Source: Mycocentrospora acerina (lineage: Eukaryota > Ascomycota > Dothideomycetes > Pleosporales). From it: a DNA stretch of 64,000 nucleotides. The DNA lies in NCBI GenBank assembly GCA_022701365.1, contig JAKUHH010000108.1, positions 619,821-683,820 of the forward strand, in the 5' to 3' direction. The notes under the pieces were generated by a model. The model was not told the DNA's origin, ran no database searches, and saw only the letters and a list, made by a program, of their open reading frames with translations. This document shows positions 43,250 to 53,680 of the stretch, in pieces. How positions within the stretch are numbered: position 1 is the first letter of the stretch; every line of letters starts with the position of its first letter. A program made the translations under genes and the position numbers.

Positions 43250-45360
43250 ATGGATCCTCCTTCGCCCTCCAAACGGGCCATGTCGCCTGGCATGCCCATA
43301 TTTCCCGCCAGTCCCGAGCGGATCACCGGAACACGACCCCAATACGGCGACCTGACCCCTTCTTCACCATTGTTACCTGCTCTACGCTCAGGGTCGCCAC
43401 TGCGGTCACATCGCCGCAATGACTCGGACGTGTCGGTGCAAGGGCTTGCAACCATGTTCGAGACGCTTGAGGTTAAGGACCCACGCGAGGCTCGTGACCG
43501 ATACAGGGCTGCCCTTGAGAAAGAAAAAGCAAGATGGGTAGACAAGCTCAGTGCGATGGAGAGAGAGATGAATAAGATGCAGAAGGAGCACGGGCTAGCT
43601 ATGAGCCGGCGCGAGGTGCGCATCGAAGAGCTGCGAGCCGAGCTCAAGAAGCTGCAAGAAGCGAATGAGGTGGCTGTTTCCCGCGAGCAGTTTGAGAAGG
43701 AATTCAAGTCACACAGGGCTAATGTGAAGAAATGGGAGCAGACCTTTAAGGAGCGTGAGAACATCTGGAAGCAAGATGCGGCGAAATTGGTATGTCTAAT
43801 TGGATCTAATAAGATGTTGATCAAATGCTAACATCGAAACAGAAAGAATCTGAATCTCGCTGTCAGTCCCTCCATGCTAAGTGCCGGGAATACAAACAAC
43901 GAACCAAGGACGCAGAGACAAAGACTCTGAATGCTACAATGCTAGTGCCATCGATGCGAATGCAACAACAAAGTTTGGAGAAAAAACTCCAGCGAGCCGA
44001 GTCCGACGCGAAATTCGAAGCAGATAAGGCGGCTAAATACCAGACACAGACCTACAACCTGGATCTTGAACTAAAAGGCGTACAAGCACGATTGAGCGAG
44101 GAGGTGGAGTCACTCCAAGACAAACTGCAAGTTGTCGAGGGAGAGCGAGATGCTCTAAAGACGAGTCTGAAAGAAGAAGAGGTTATGCGTATTGCGGCTG
44201 AGGGTCAGATTGCGCTGCCAACACCAAATGATGATGAGAATGCCGAATTTGGATCCCCTCCCCGATCCCCACAGAAGCAGCGCAACTTCCAGCGCGACGA
44301 CGATAATAAGGAGAATGTGTCCCCAAAGAAAGGAGCTGTCGACCTCAGCTTTCTCCAACAGGAACTGGCGGCTGAGCGACGCCTTCGGGAGCGTGCCGAG
44401 GACCAGATTGACTTTATGAAAATGGAATGCCAATTTCGCTGCTGCTCATGCCGTATTGCAGACACCAAGGGTGCTGACTATGTTCACGATGACAGCCTCA
44501 ACGCCGAGATGCAAGTCATCAAGATGTCCATACCCGTTCTGACGCCTCCACCAAGCCATCACGAGGAGGAGTTTATGGAGGATGACATGACCAAGGAACA
44601 ACTCACAGACAATGAGCGACCAATTACACCACCAGCTGAAGAGTTGCATCATCCAGAGCCGGATGTGCACTCGAGTGAAAATACACTTCTATCTGACCAC
44701 CAAGCCGACGACGATGATACATCAATCGCTTTCTCTCCCACAACAGGGACTTTCCGCTCTGTTCCGTCTCCAAGAAAAGTCAGTTCGTCTGTGCAGAGCT
44801 ATCTAGATGTCACTGAGGTAACCTCGCGGTCGCCGTCTTGGATGTCGGGTTCGCACAACACAATCACATCTATGGCACGGACGTCTTCACACACTTTTGT
44901 TTCTTCGGAGCTTGCGGAAAGTCACAGAGAGGACAAGCTTGCAGACATTTCTATCCATGAGGATGCTATCATGCTTAGTGACGACGAAGACAAGGAGGCA
45001 CCAACAACAATGCATGAGCCTTCAGAGCCTTCGACGCCCGCATACCGTGAGAATAAGAAACCCGTCAGGACCATTCCCATCAAATTCTCCCCGGCCACAC
45101 CTGCCTTTAAACCAGGCAGAGGCCCCATGACGCCTTCCACTGTGGCTCATGCAGCTGCAGATGCGGCCACCCCAGTCCTCAAGGAGCTATCACTGAACCA
45201 GCCCATCGATAGAGAGGCTGCACTCGAGGCTATCCGCCAGCGGCGTGGCCGTGCTAGGAGCTTGGCTGCGGGCCACGGAACACCGTTGAAGCAGATGGTA
45301 GATGGAGCCAAGGATCGCAGGGACATCAGTGCCCCAGTTTCACGAGTACGACGATCATGA
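43250..45360 (+). CDS. Coiled-coil protein with a Cys-rich motif
   Basis: Two exons (43250-43789 and 43843-45360) encode about 685 residues. After a Pro/Ser-rich start with SP sites (MDPPSPSKRAMSPG), residues about 75-180 and 181-315 form long heptad coiled coils (KARWVDKLSAMEREMNKMQ, EELRAELKKLQEANE, VEGERDALKTSLKEEE). SPPRSPQKQ and KENVSPKK suggest proline-directed kinase sites. A second short coil, LQQELAAERRLRERAEDQ, leads into MECQFRCCSCRIAD, a compact four-Cys cluster that stands out in a disordered protein. The C-terminal half is acidic and Ser/Thr-rich with many SP/TP sites and ends in a basic tail (RQRRGRARSLAAG). The layout suggests a cytoskeletal or spindle-associated protein under cell-cycle control, but I do not recognise the family. 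Confidence 0.75.
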
Positions 45361-45973
45361 GTGGTGTTTCGCGCGCGTGCTGGGCAAAACAGAGGCTGAT
45401 GAGAATTCATTTCGAGATGCGAATTTGTGCATCATATTGTTGTTCTCTGGTCACAGCGGCATTGCTTGGAGTTATTGTCGCCTTTGATGTTTATGGGGTT
45501 TGTGTGTATCCTGGGCTGGTCTTGGACTTTTTTTTATTGAATAGGAGTAACTTGGATATTATACCACGGTTGATCCTGGTGTTGTGGTCTTTTGGATAGT
45601 TTATTATAATTTATGGTTGATGTCCCTGCATACTTTTCCACGGCCAAATCATGTGTCACTGACGATGATCGTAGCTCGAAATTAAGCAATTGCGAGTTTT
45701 TGCGCCACATTGGATGGGGAGTAAATCACAGCCAAAAATTATTTGACTGTTTGAACACTGTGAAAGAAGAGTTGTTATCTCCACAATGTCTTGAAATCTA
45801 TGCATGCTTGCGAGGGATCATGTTGGTGTTCGCCAAGGCCGTGACCCACCCCCATTGGTCAACAAGCGAGCCACACTCGAAATTGATCCCAATTCCATCT
45901 CCAACTTTCGACTTGTAGCGACAACAACGACCTCACGCCCCTCCCTCTTTCTCCTACAATACCAACCGCAATC
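45361..45973. promoter_or_regulatory. Promoter region of RPS5
   Basis: 613 bp between two plus-strand genes. The last 80 bases are a pyrimidine/C-A-rich leader (CGCCCCTCCCTCTTTCTCC), as is usual for ribosomal protein genes. An ATG frame of 101 codons at 45613-45918 is judged to be chance. Confidence 0.55.
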
Positions 45974-46864
45974 ATGTCTGACGGCGAAATCGAGGTCGAG
46001 AGCCCTTCCGGCTACGCCGTGCTCCCCAAGGAGGTCACCGAGGAGATTGGCAGCATCAAGCTGTTCAACAAGGCAAGCGCGTCACGGCCCTGGGACAAGC
46101 TCACAGTTCTGACCTTTTGCAGTGGTCATACGAGGAGGTTGAGGTCCGCGACATCTCCCTGACGTACGTTGTCCCACGATTCGCACCCGCACGCTCGACG
46201 GAGGAACTGGCCGCTGTCGGGAGGGTTGGAATGCGCATTGAGGAGTTGGGCTAACTGGGCCACCAGCGACTACATCCAGATCCGCTCGCCCGTCTACATC
46301 TCACACTCCGCTGGCCGATATGCTGTCAAGCGATTCAGGAAGGCGCAGTGCCCCATCATTGAGCGTCTCACCAACTCGCTCATGATGAACGGCCGCAACA
46401 ACGGAAAGAAGCTGATGGCTGTGCGCATCGTTGCCCACGCTTTCGAGATCGTACGTCTACCAAACCCGGCGCACACACCGCGCACGCTTGACTCGAAATA
46501 TGGCGCCGGAAGAGGCTACTGTAGGACTCTTGCTGACCAGCCCTAGGTCCACATCATGACCGACCAGAACCCTATCCAGGTTGCCGTTGACGCCATCGTC
46601 AACTGCGGTCCCCGCGAAGACTCCACCCGTATCGGTTCCGCCGGTACCGTCCGTCGCCAGGCCGTCGATGTGTCCCCTCTCCGCCGCGTCAACCAGGCTA
46701 TCGCTCTCCTCACCATCGGTGCCCGCGAGGCCGCGTTCCGCAACGTCAAGAGCATTGCCGAGTGCTTGGCTGAGGAGCTGATCAACGCTGCCAAGGGAAG
46801 CAGCAACTCGTACGCGATCAAGAAGAAGGACGAGCTGGAGCGTGTTGCTAAGTCCAACCGATAA
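45974..46864 (+). CDS. RPS5: 40S ribosomal protein S5 (uS7)
   Basis: Four exons (45974-46072, 46123-46163, 46267-46450, 46547-46864) give 213 residues, the normal length. uS7 binds the 3' major domain of 18S rRNA at the head of the small subunit near the E site. The sequence is highly typical: IKLFNKWSYEEVEVRDISLTDYIQ, YAVKRFRKAQCPIIERLTNSLMM, NGKKLMAVRIVAHAFEIVHIMT, and VRRQAVDVSPLRRVNQAIALL, ending KDELERVAKSNR. Intron 1 starts AAG|GCAAGC and ends TTGCAG, a GC-AG intron. No GT donor in the area keeps the conserved KWSYEEV frame. Introns 2 and 3 both have GTACGT donors. Confidence 0.96.
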
Positions 46865-47542
46865 GGAACTATGGCAATGGTGCTGGGTGTCTTGGTGGAG
46901 TTTTTTCGAATCGGGGTCTGGTCTCTACTGGACGGAAACGGATGGAGGATCTTATGCGTGCATGGCAAGGGTCTTCTAGGCGAATAAACACCGACTTCAT
47001 GGTTGCATGACAAAATGGACAATTCGATACAATATGTTCGCTTGTTATGTTGTTTGTGAGGAAACGCCGCGTGCAAGGGTTTATACGACAAACATGGCCT
47101 GATCTAGCCAGTCTGCTCATGGCCTGCCAGCATGTGCTCTAGGAAGAGCAAGGATCCATAGCTCCCTACCAGCGTAGCAGACGTGAAATCGATTAATGAC
47201 GTTAAACACCATCGTGTCTCATAGATTTACTCAGGTTCTTAGCATCCCGATACCGCATGTCGTTCAATACTCAATTTCAGCTAGCAAGTCTTGGTGTTCG
47301 CCGCCATTATCAACTAACAAGAATGAACTTCAAAATGCATCATGTCCATGCTCAATGAAACTTGTAGAGAGTCACCCATCTGGATATCAATCCACACACT
47401 CGGATAGACCGTATTTGCCCTCTGTGACCCGTACCCGTACCCGTACTAATGCAGGCCCCACTGTGCCTCCATCTTGCCTTCGTACAATATTAAACTATGT
47501 GGCAGCAAAGATATGAAGTAAACGGTAGATCCAATCGTTTAT
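46865..47542. other. Convergent spacer, RPS5 / DDRGK1-like gene
   Basis: 678 bp of 3' flanks. A short (GTACCC)n run lies at about 47432-47450. No gene is seen. Confidence 0.6.
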
Positions 47543-48556
47543 TTAGACCTTTGCCCGCGTCAAAACAGCCTTCTCCAGCACATTTCCAAACTCTGTAAAA
47601 CTAATCTTTCCACGACTCCCTCGCCCAAATGCCTCTGCACCTGCATACGCCTGCTTCATAAGCTCATCATCCAGTTTTACTAACCACCCCTCTCCAGTGA
47701 TCATCGCGTGCCCCCCATCTCTCGACAACTGAGCCAGCAACCCACTGGCCCTAACAAGTCTCTCTACCCACACCCTATCTTTGCCCTCCGTCCATGCAAT
47801 GTCCACAAGATCCACCGCCCCTTTGTCCCTTATCATATCCCCTACAGTCTTCACCACCCTCTCACGCCTGCGATTTTCTTCTTCCCCCTCTCTCCGCTCC
47901 TCCTCCTTCCTCCGCTCTCGTTCAACTCTTTCTCGCTCCGCAATCTCTGCCCCGATCTTCGCTCGCCGCGCTTTTTCGGCAGAGAGTTGTGCTTCGCGCT
48001 CTGCTGCACCCTCGGCTTCTTGGAGACGCCGAAGCTCGGCTTCTTGCCGATGAAATTCGTGGTATGCGCGGCGTTGATCTTTGCGAGCGAGAGACTTGGC
48101 TTTTTTGGCGCCGATAGGGCGGTTAGCTGGCGTGGCACGAGGTTGGTGGTCTGCAGGACCAGCTGCGGGGAACTCGTCGTTGTCGTCGTTGTTAGGGAAA
48201 GGCGGGTTGGCAATTGGCTCGTTGAAGTCTTCGACTTGGGGAGCAGGGGGCCGTCGCTCATGTAGGTTTTCGGGGTCGGCTTCTTCGCCTTCATTTTCTG
48301 CACCAAACTCTGGGATTTGGTTGTCTAATGGTGGCTCATGACGCTGTGTCTCTTCTACACCGTTGGCATGCTCTGTCCCTTCGGTTGCGTGTGGGGGTTG
48401 CCGTGTGTTGTACCATTCTGCAATTTGCGGGGCGAAATAAAGTGTCCCACAGAGCAGAACTGTGTGAATGAGGTCTTGAGTAATAGGTGTGCCAGGCTTT
48501 GTGAAGGGGAGAAGGAAGTTGAGGAGGCTTATTGGGAGTGACAGAAGGGCACCCAT
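47543..48556 (-). CDS. DDRGK1-like membrane protein
   Basis: A single exon of 337 residues. Residues about 4-45 form an N-terminal hydrophobic region (SLPISLLNFLLPF, LIHTVLLCGTLYFA) that would anchor the protein. A disordered acidic region follows, then a long Glu/Arg/Ala helix (residues 155-235: RKDQRRAYHEFHRQEAEL, EERREGEEENRRRERV). The end is a winged-helix-like domain: DMIRDKGAVDLVDIA, WVERLVRASGLLAQL and RGKISFTEFGNVLEKAV. This order (anchor, acidic linker, charged helix, winged helix with a final RGxxS helix) matches my memory of human DDRGK1/UFBP1, an ER adaptor of the UFM1 pathway. The match is by layout and a short C-terminal similarity, so family membership is an inference. Confidence 0.6.
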   Translation of the reverse strand: MGALLSLPISLLNFLLPFTKPGTPITQDLIHTVLLCGTLYFAPQIAEWYNTRQPPHATEGTEHANGVEETQRHEPPLDNQIPEFGAENEGEEADPENLHERRPPAPQVEDFNEPIANPPFPNNDDNDEFPAAGPADHQPRATPANRPIGAKKAKSLARKDQRRAYHEFHRQEAELRRLQEAEGAAEREAQLSAEKARRAKIGAEIAERERVERERRKEEERREGEEENRRRERVVKTVGDMIRDKGAVDLVDIAWTEGKDRVWVERLVRASGLLAQLSRDGGHAMITGEGWLVKLDDELMKQAYAGAEAFGRGSRGKISFTEFGNVLEKAVLTRAKV

Positions 48557-49718
48557 CGTGGTGCGGGGTCGGGAAGAGAATGTATTCGTATGCGGGTGCG
48601 GGTGCTTTCAAGTAGATATTTTATTGATTTTAGAGCGCGAGATGCTGGGTTGTAGAATGAAACGATGTGCACAATCATGATTTTCCGGTCGTGTAAGAAT
48701 TGTGAATTTAGTGATGCAATGCGCGACGTAGGGCTGATACCGGATCGATATTAGCGCGAATAGCCAATCGCGAAACGACCGAGGCCACAAATCTTCTCAC
48801 GACTCAACTTCGAAGCAGACCTCACGTGTTTCGTTGTTGATCACAATCCGAGACTACAAGATATCGCTACCGTTGCCAGCACCTTCCTCCAGTCGTACTC
48901 GCTCGCTGCACCCTGACATCTCGTTGGGTTCCTCTACTTTTGTCAGGCACTCCACATCTGCTTTCCAATTTCTTCTGCGTAGCATTGTGAACTTCACAGC
49001 GTTGCATTCATACGCGAGAATGTTTCATCTTCTCTTGACTCTTGGTCTGTAGTCATGGCGGTCAGAACTCGTCTAAATTGACTGCATGTGTGTAAGCCTC
49101 TCGTTTAACACGGGATGCTAAGGACTCGATTTGCTGAGCCCAGCGCGGCACGCACCAAACATGAACAGCGTCGAAGGTGTCTGCGAGAACATACCTCAGC
49201 TTAACCATTTGCGATGACTTCAACGATAGTTCTGGGTAAACGCGAAACAGTCCTGACTTTGCGATCGTGAAGCAGGAATGACTTTCATACGAAAATACAA
49301 ATACCATCGTCGCTAGATCATCACGGAGACAAGGCTTCGGGTGCCACTAATCCTAGAAATCCTGACATGGGGAAGCGAGGCCACGTGCGGAGGCGTTCCT
49401 CAATCTTGAAAGCCTACTCCAAGCCGTCTCAAACAAGCAAATCAGCATCCGCAACGGGGCAGTCATGTCGCCATGGTTAGTGCCATGTCCGTTGTGCTGG
49501 TGCATCTCTGGGGGCTTGCGTGATCACTGCTGCATTTCCATGTCAACTCCTCAGCTCTAGTTGTCCCCTTCAACATTTTCAGGGTAATCACAATAGATTA
49601 CTCCCTTTGTCTGCTCTCGGCTCGTTCCGAAAGGTTGGCTATTTCACATTCAATACACACCCTTCGCCCTCGATTCATACGGCCTCTTTTCGGCATTGCT
49701 TTGCTTATCAACACTATA
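48557..49718. promoter_or_regulatory. Divergent region, DDRGK1-like / carotenoid oxygenase
   Basis: 1.16 kb between genes transcribed away from each other. It must hold both promoters. Short frames at 48834-49307 look like chance. The oxygenase frame stays open for 28 codons upstream of its first ATG without another ATG. Confidence 0.5.
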
Positions 49719-51353
49719 ATGGAATATTGGCCAAATGACGCTGGCTTCGACAATTGCTATGAGGAACACAAGCCTGTCGCACTCACAGTTAGAGGCGAAA
49801 TTCCCTACTACGCTGCTGGAGTTCTCTTCAGAACTGGCCCACTCGGTTACAAAGCGGAGACAGACGACGGAAAGATATGGGCGGCGAAACATTGGTTTGA
49901 CGGGTTCTCGAGCGTTCATCGTTTCCAGATCGATTTCTCAGATAATGGAGGTCCTCCCCAGGTCACCTACCGCTCTCGACGCACTGTCGATGAGTACCTT
50001 GAGCTCGTTCGGAGGACAGGGAAAGTTGATAGTATTACATTTGCTTCGAAGCGCGACCCGTGCGAAAGTTTCTTCAAAAAGGTCATGAGTATGTTTTTTG
50101 CCAAACGTGTAACTTACAATATTGGTGTGACGATTTCAATCAACATGCCAGGCGGTGGATATACTAAAAATACCGAAAAGCCAATAGTCGGTGGGCATAC
50201 CAACGGGATCGAGACGTTACATGTCAAGACGGACAACATGATGGTAAAGAATATTGATCCTGATACACTAGAACCACAAGGAATTGCAACTCAGACGGTG
50301 CTCCATCCCGACTTGAAAGGACCCATGTCAGCTGCGCACGCAAAATCCGATCCTATCACAGGCGATATTTTCAACTTTAATCTCGAGTTCGGACGTCCCG
50401 GTACGTACCGCGTTTTTCGGACTTCGGCTGCCACTGGCAAGACCAATATTCTTGCCACGTTCAAAGGCACACCTGCATACATGCATTCCTTCTTCCTCAC
50501 AGAGAACTATATTATTCTCTGCATTTGGAACAGTCATATCACATGGGGCGGCATTTCTGTTCTCTACAACAAGAACATAATGGACGCCATCAGTCCACTA
50601 GATCCCAAATCTAAAGCAGTCTGGCACGTCATTGATCGCACTCATAACAACGGCCTCGTTGCGCGTTACGAGAGCGATCCCTTCTTCTGCTTCCACACTG
50701 TTAATGCTTGGGAAGAGCAGTCAGCAACCAACCCCTTGCAGACAGATATCATCACCGAGCTATGCGTACTCGATAACACGGACATACTTCACCGGTTTTA
50801 CTACGACAACCTCATCTCTTCGACTACAAACACTGAATTTTCTGGCACCAAACGAATGACATGTCTGCCTATGCAAACACAATTTCGACTCTCAGATGTC
50901 GATAGTGCTAGAAATGAAAAGTTGTTGCCACTACGCAGAGCGGAACTTCTCTTCCGAGCTCCAAAGGCCATCTCTTTGGAACTTCCCACCATCAACCCTC
51001 TCTATCTTACACATCGGCACAGGTATTCATACGGATGTGCCGACCGACTGAAATCCTCGTTCATAGACGGAATCGTCAAATTCGACAACATCACACAAAC
51101 AAGCATCTTTTGGGAAAGAGAAGGCCACACACCCGGAGAAGCAATCTTCATCGCTAACCCCCAAGGGGAAAGCGAGGATGATGGCGTGTTACTTACAGTA
51201 GTGTTGGATGGATATGTGGAGAGGAGTTATTTGCTGGTGTTGGATGCGAGAGATTTGACAGAGAAAGGTCGAGCGGAGATGCAGGGGCCCATGAGCTTTG
51301 GCTTCCATGGGGCATTCAAAGGGATGGGACGTGGGTATGGCGGGGATATCTGA
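49719..51353 (+). CDS. Carotenoid cleavage oxygenase (RPE65/CCD family)
   Basis: A single exon of 544 residues from ATG (MEYWPNDAGFDN). The family is a seven-bladed propeller with an iron held by four His. All four are visible in their usual contexts: SAAHAKSDP (H207), YMHSFFLTENY (H256), FFCFHTVNAWEE (H326) and FGFHGAF (H530). Substrate-tunnel and scaffold blocks such as KHWFDGFSSVHRF and TGDIFNFNLEFG are also present. In ascomycetes the related CAO-2 and CarX enzymes cleave torulene or beta-carotene; which one this resembles cannot be settled by eye. No carotenoid synthesis gene is in the window. No signal peptide is evident, fitting a cytosolic or membrane-associated enzyme. Confidence 0.88.
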   Translation: MEYWPNDAGFDNCYEEHKPVALTVRGEIPYYAAGVLFRTGPLGYKAETDDGKIWAAKHWFDGFSSVHRFQIDFSDNGGPPQVTYRSRRTVDEYLELVRRTGKVDSITFASKRDPCESFFKKVMSMFFAKRVTYNIGVTISINMPGGGYTKNTEKPIVGGHTNGIETLHVKTDNMMVKNIDPDTLEPQGIATQTVLHPDLKGPMSAAHAKSDPITGDIFNFNLEFGRPGTYRVFRTSAATGKTNILATFKGTPAYMHSFFLTENYIILCIWNSHITWGGISVLYNKNIMDAISPLDPKSKAVWHVIDRTHNNGLVARYESDPFFCFHTVNAWEEQSATNPLQTDIITELCVLDNTDILHRFYYDNLISSTTNTEFSGTKRMTCLPMQTQFRLSDVDSARNEKLLPLRRAELLFRAPKAISLELPTINPLYLTHRHRYSYGCADRLKSSFIDGIVKFDNITQTSIFWEREGHTPGEAIFIANPQGESEDDGVLLTVVLDGYVERSYLLVLDARDLTEKGRAEMQGPMSFGFHGAFKGMGRGYGGDI

Positions 51354-51885
51354 TGATCACTGGTATGGTAAAGCAAGAAATCTCGAAGATGGAATTGTGG
51401 TGTTGGATCGTGAAATCCCCAAGGTGATCTTGGCTCACCGGTGCGGCGCGCCGATGCCTTTAAAAGTTCGCTTAGGCCCTAATGGCAGCTTCAGCCGAGG
51501 GAGAACGTCATCAGCCCAACATGACACTAACAACACGTTCGACGACTTGACGCCATCGATGTGGCTCAACCGAGAATGCTGTCATGGTTGCTATCTCTTT
51601 GTCTATATCTAGCGTCATTCTGTAATGTGTTTCTTTCCGGTTAGTTAAGGTGGCGGAGCATTGCCATGTCATATAAGTTTGCCAATAATAGTCGTATTCC
51701 CCATCAAAGGAAGAGTCTTGGCTCGACTTATCTCGTATCGTGAAACGTTTGGCCCCAGAGAGTTCAGATACAACCACAGGAAGATGGTTCCGCTTGCTGA
51801 CACAATTGAAGATTGATTGTAGACTCTTTTTTTAATATTCCTAATATTAACACTGGTCTCCTTCACTGCTGCAATCTTTTTCATC
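51354..51885. other. Spacer between the oxygenase and the next gene
   Basis: 532 bp between two plus-strand genes. It contains the 3' flank of the oxygenase and the promoter of the next gene. No other feature is seen. Confidence 0.5.
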
Positions 51886-52674
51886 ATGATGAGATTCAAG
51901 GACAACGGAGAATTGGGCGGCATCTGCGGGTTCTGCAAATCGAAATACGAGGCTCGGCAACGCAAACGGCGATCCAGTGAGCCCATTGCCCCAGTACCGA
52001 ACCAGGCCTACGCCAAACTCTCCAAGCCGCCAAAAGTTCCATCTCTGCACGAACGACCTCGCAACCGACTTCAGAAGCGAGCATTAACATTTCCTTGCAC
52101 CCCGACTCCCGCCACTTTGTATGTCCTCGAGTACGAATCATACCCATACAACACCCGACCCAGCGAATTCCTTGGCGTTTTCTCGACTTTTGATTCCGTA
52201 ACTGCTGGGGCGCTTCGGCATGGCGCGTACTCGTTCTCCAGAGAAGGGTTACTCGACGGAAGCGAGTATCTCAGCCCCACGGGCCGGATCAAAATTGTCT
52301 CGGAAAAGATGCAGCGAGATGGGGTAGTAGGAGCGAGTATGACTAGTCTGGCCAAGAGCTCAACCGGCGAACATGTTAGGCCGGATATACCACACCCCCG
52401 ACACCAGGGTGACGTAGAGTCGAAAGGCAAAGCGAGGGAGGCTGTGTATTTGGCAATTCATCAGGGACCCCAGGCAGCTTTCTGTATCGGGTTGTTTGCC
52501 AAGAGAAATCTAGCCTGGGGGGCGTGTCTAAAGGATAAAGCCTCGTTTTCCCGGATTAGCACGTTGTATGATGAGAAGAGGGATATTTTAGATGGTCTAC
52601 CGAGTGCAACAGCGAGGGTATTCGGAAGTGGCCAGCATTCGTGGTTTGTTGCATCGCATACAATAGACTTATGA
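51886..52674 (+). CDS. Uncharacterised protein with CxxC motif
   Basis: A single exon of 262 residues. The N-terminus has GGICGFCKSKYEARQRKRR, a single CxxC followed by a basic patch. The middle and end have a mixed alpha/beta look: TLYVLEYESYPYNTRPSEFLGVF, then AVYLAIHQGPQAAFCIGLFAKR and WGACLKDKASFSRISTLYDEKR. No membrane segment or signal peptide is visible. I do not recognise the family. A CxxC alone is too little to call a zinc finger. Confidence 0.6.
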   Translation: MMRFKDNGELGGICGFCKSKYEARQRKRRSSEPIAPVPNQAYAKLSKPPKVPSLHERPRNRLQKRALTFPCTPTPATLYVLEYESYPYNTRPSEFLGVFSTFDSVTAGALRHGAYSFSREGLLDGSEYLSPTGRIKIVSEKMQRDGVVGASMTSLAKSSTGEHVRPDIPHPRHQGDVESKGKAREAVYLAIHQGPQAAFCIGLFAKRNLAWGACLKDKASFSRISTLYDEKRDILDGLPSATARVFGSGQHSWFVASHTIDL

Positions 52675-53680
52675 TGATGGGGGAAAGGGTGAATTAACCT
52701 ATTGGTAAACTTTCTTGATTTTGACGAACCTATTGTATGTGATTGACAAGTACACGTCGTGTATGAGTGTAGAGAACTTTGTCAGTTGCACAACAACTGG
52801 GAAGAATTGTTATTAATACCGACTTCAGCGCTGTGAGTGAATTGCATCTCCCTCCCGCCAACGATCCAACTTGCGTTGTTCCAAAAGTTCGCACAAGTTC
52901 TTGGATGTTGTGATGGAGAAGAAAATTCCGGCTCTTGCAATCTACCCATCAAAGTCTCAGAAGGGTGGTAGTTTGGAGACTGGAGTCCACACCACATTAT
53001 GTAGCCCAGTAGCACACTTTTGATCGAGTGCAAGGCAGGAAGGTGAGCCGATATACTCAATGTACACTCATTCTCGAGAGAATCCCCAGGCCACGCATTG
53101 TCATAGTACGTACTTGTCTTCTGGAAGACAGTCGAGCCCTCTTTTGCACAGGAAAAGACGTATTCTTCTAGAGTAGAGAAAGAGCAAGTATAGTAGAGAG
53201 ATAGAAAGAGAGTCTTGAAATAACAAAACAGCTAATCTGAATATATATATATCTACACTTGCGAGGAATGAATCGAAAAAAAAACGAGAGTGGAACAGTC
53301 TAAATAGAACAAAGAAACAAACAAACAAACAAACGCGCCAAATTCCACAGAAACAAACTTACAAAGCAGCACATGTTTCTTATTCGTACACACCACACCA
53401 CAACCCCCACTGGCGCCAACCTTACCCAACCTTCTCTCCAACTCCAGGGGGGGAAAAAACCAAAGATTCATGTACCCTGTCCATCATGTCTATCCAAACC
53501 GGAAAGGGGGGTGGAGCATTCTAAACGACAAGGCCAAGGCCGAATCCCATCCCATCCCATCCCATTCCATCCCATCCAGGACATCACCATCATCATCGTC
53601 ATCATCATTGTCATCGTCACCGTCACCGTCACCGTCACCACCTCTATGCACCCTCTCCCCCCACCACACCAGCAACTCAA
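52675..53680. other. Convergent spacer with simple repeats
   Basis: 1 kb of 3' flanks. (AAAC)n lies at about 53307-53332, a pentamer ATCCC/ATTCC array at about 53543-53578, (CAT)n at about 53583-53610, and (CACCGT)n at about 53617-53640. Open frames here come from these repeats. Confidence 0.6.
53543..53640. repeat. Compound pentamer/trimer/hexamer microsatellite
   Basis: CCCAT-type pentamers are followed by (CAT)n and (CACCGT)n in one block, just beyond the stop codon of the cAMP phosphodiesterase gene. Confidence 0.85.

Noticed and set aside
43180..43824. 214-codon minus-strand frame opposite the coiled-coil gene
   Set aside because: Complement of Glu/Lys/Arg codons gives a Ser/Leu-rich shadow.
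45613..45918. ATG frame of 101 codons before RPS5
   Set aside because: No recognisable domain, and it overlaps the RPS5 promoter and pyrimidine-rich leader.
47432..47455. GTACCC repeats as a possible regulatory array
   Set aside because: Only about three copies in a 3' spacer between convergent genes; no reason to call them functional.
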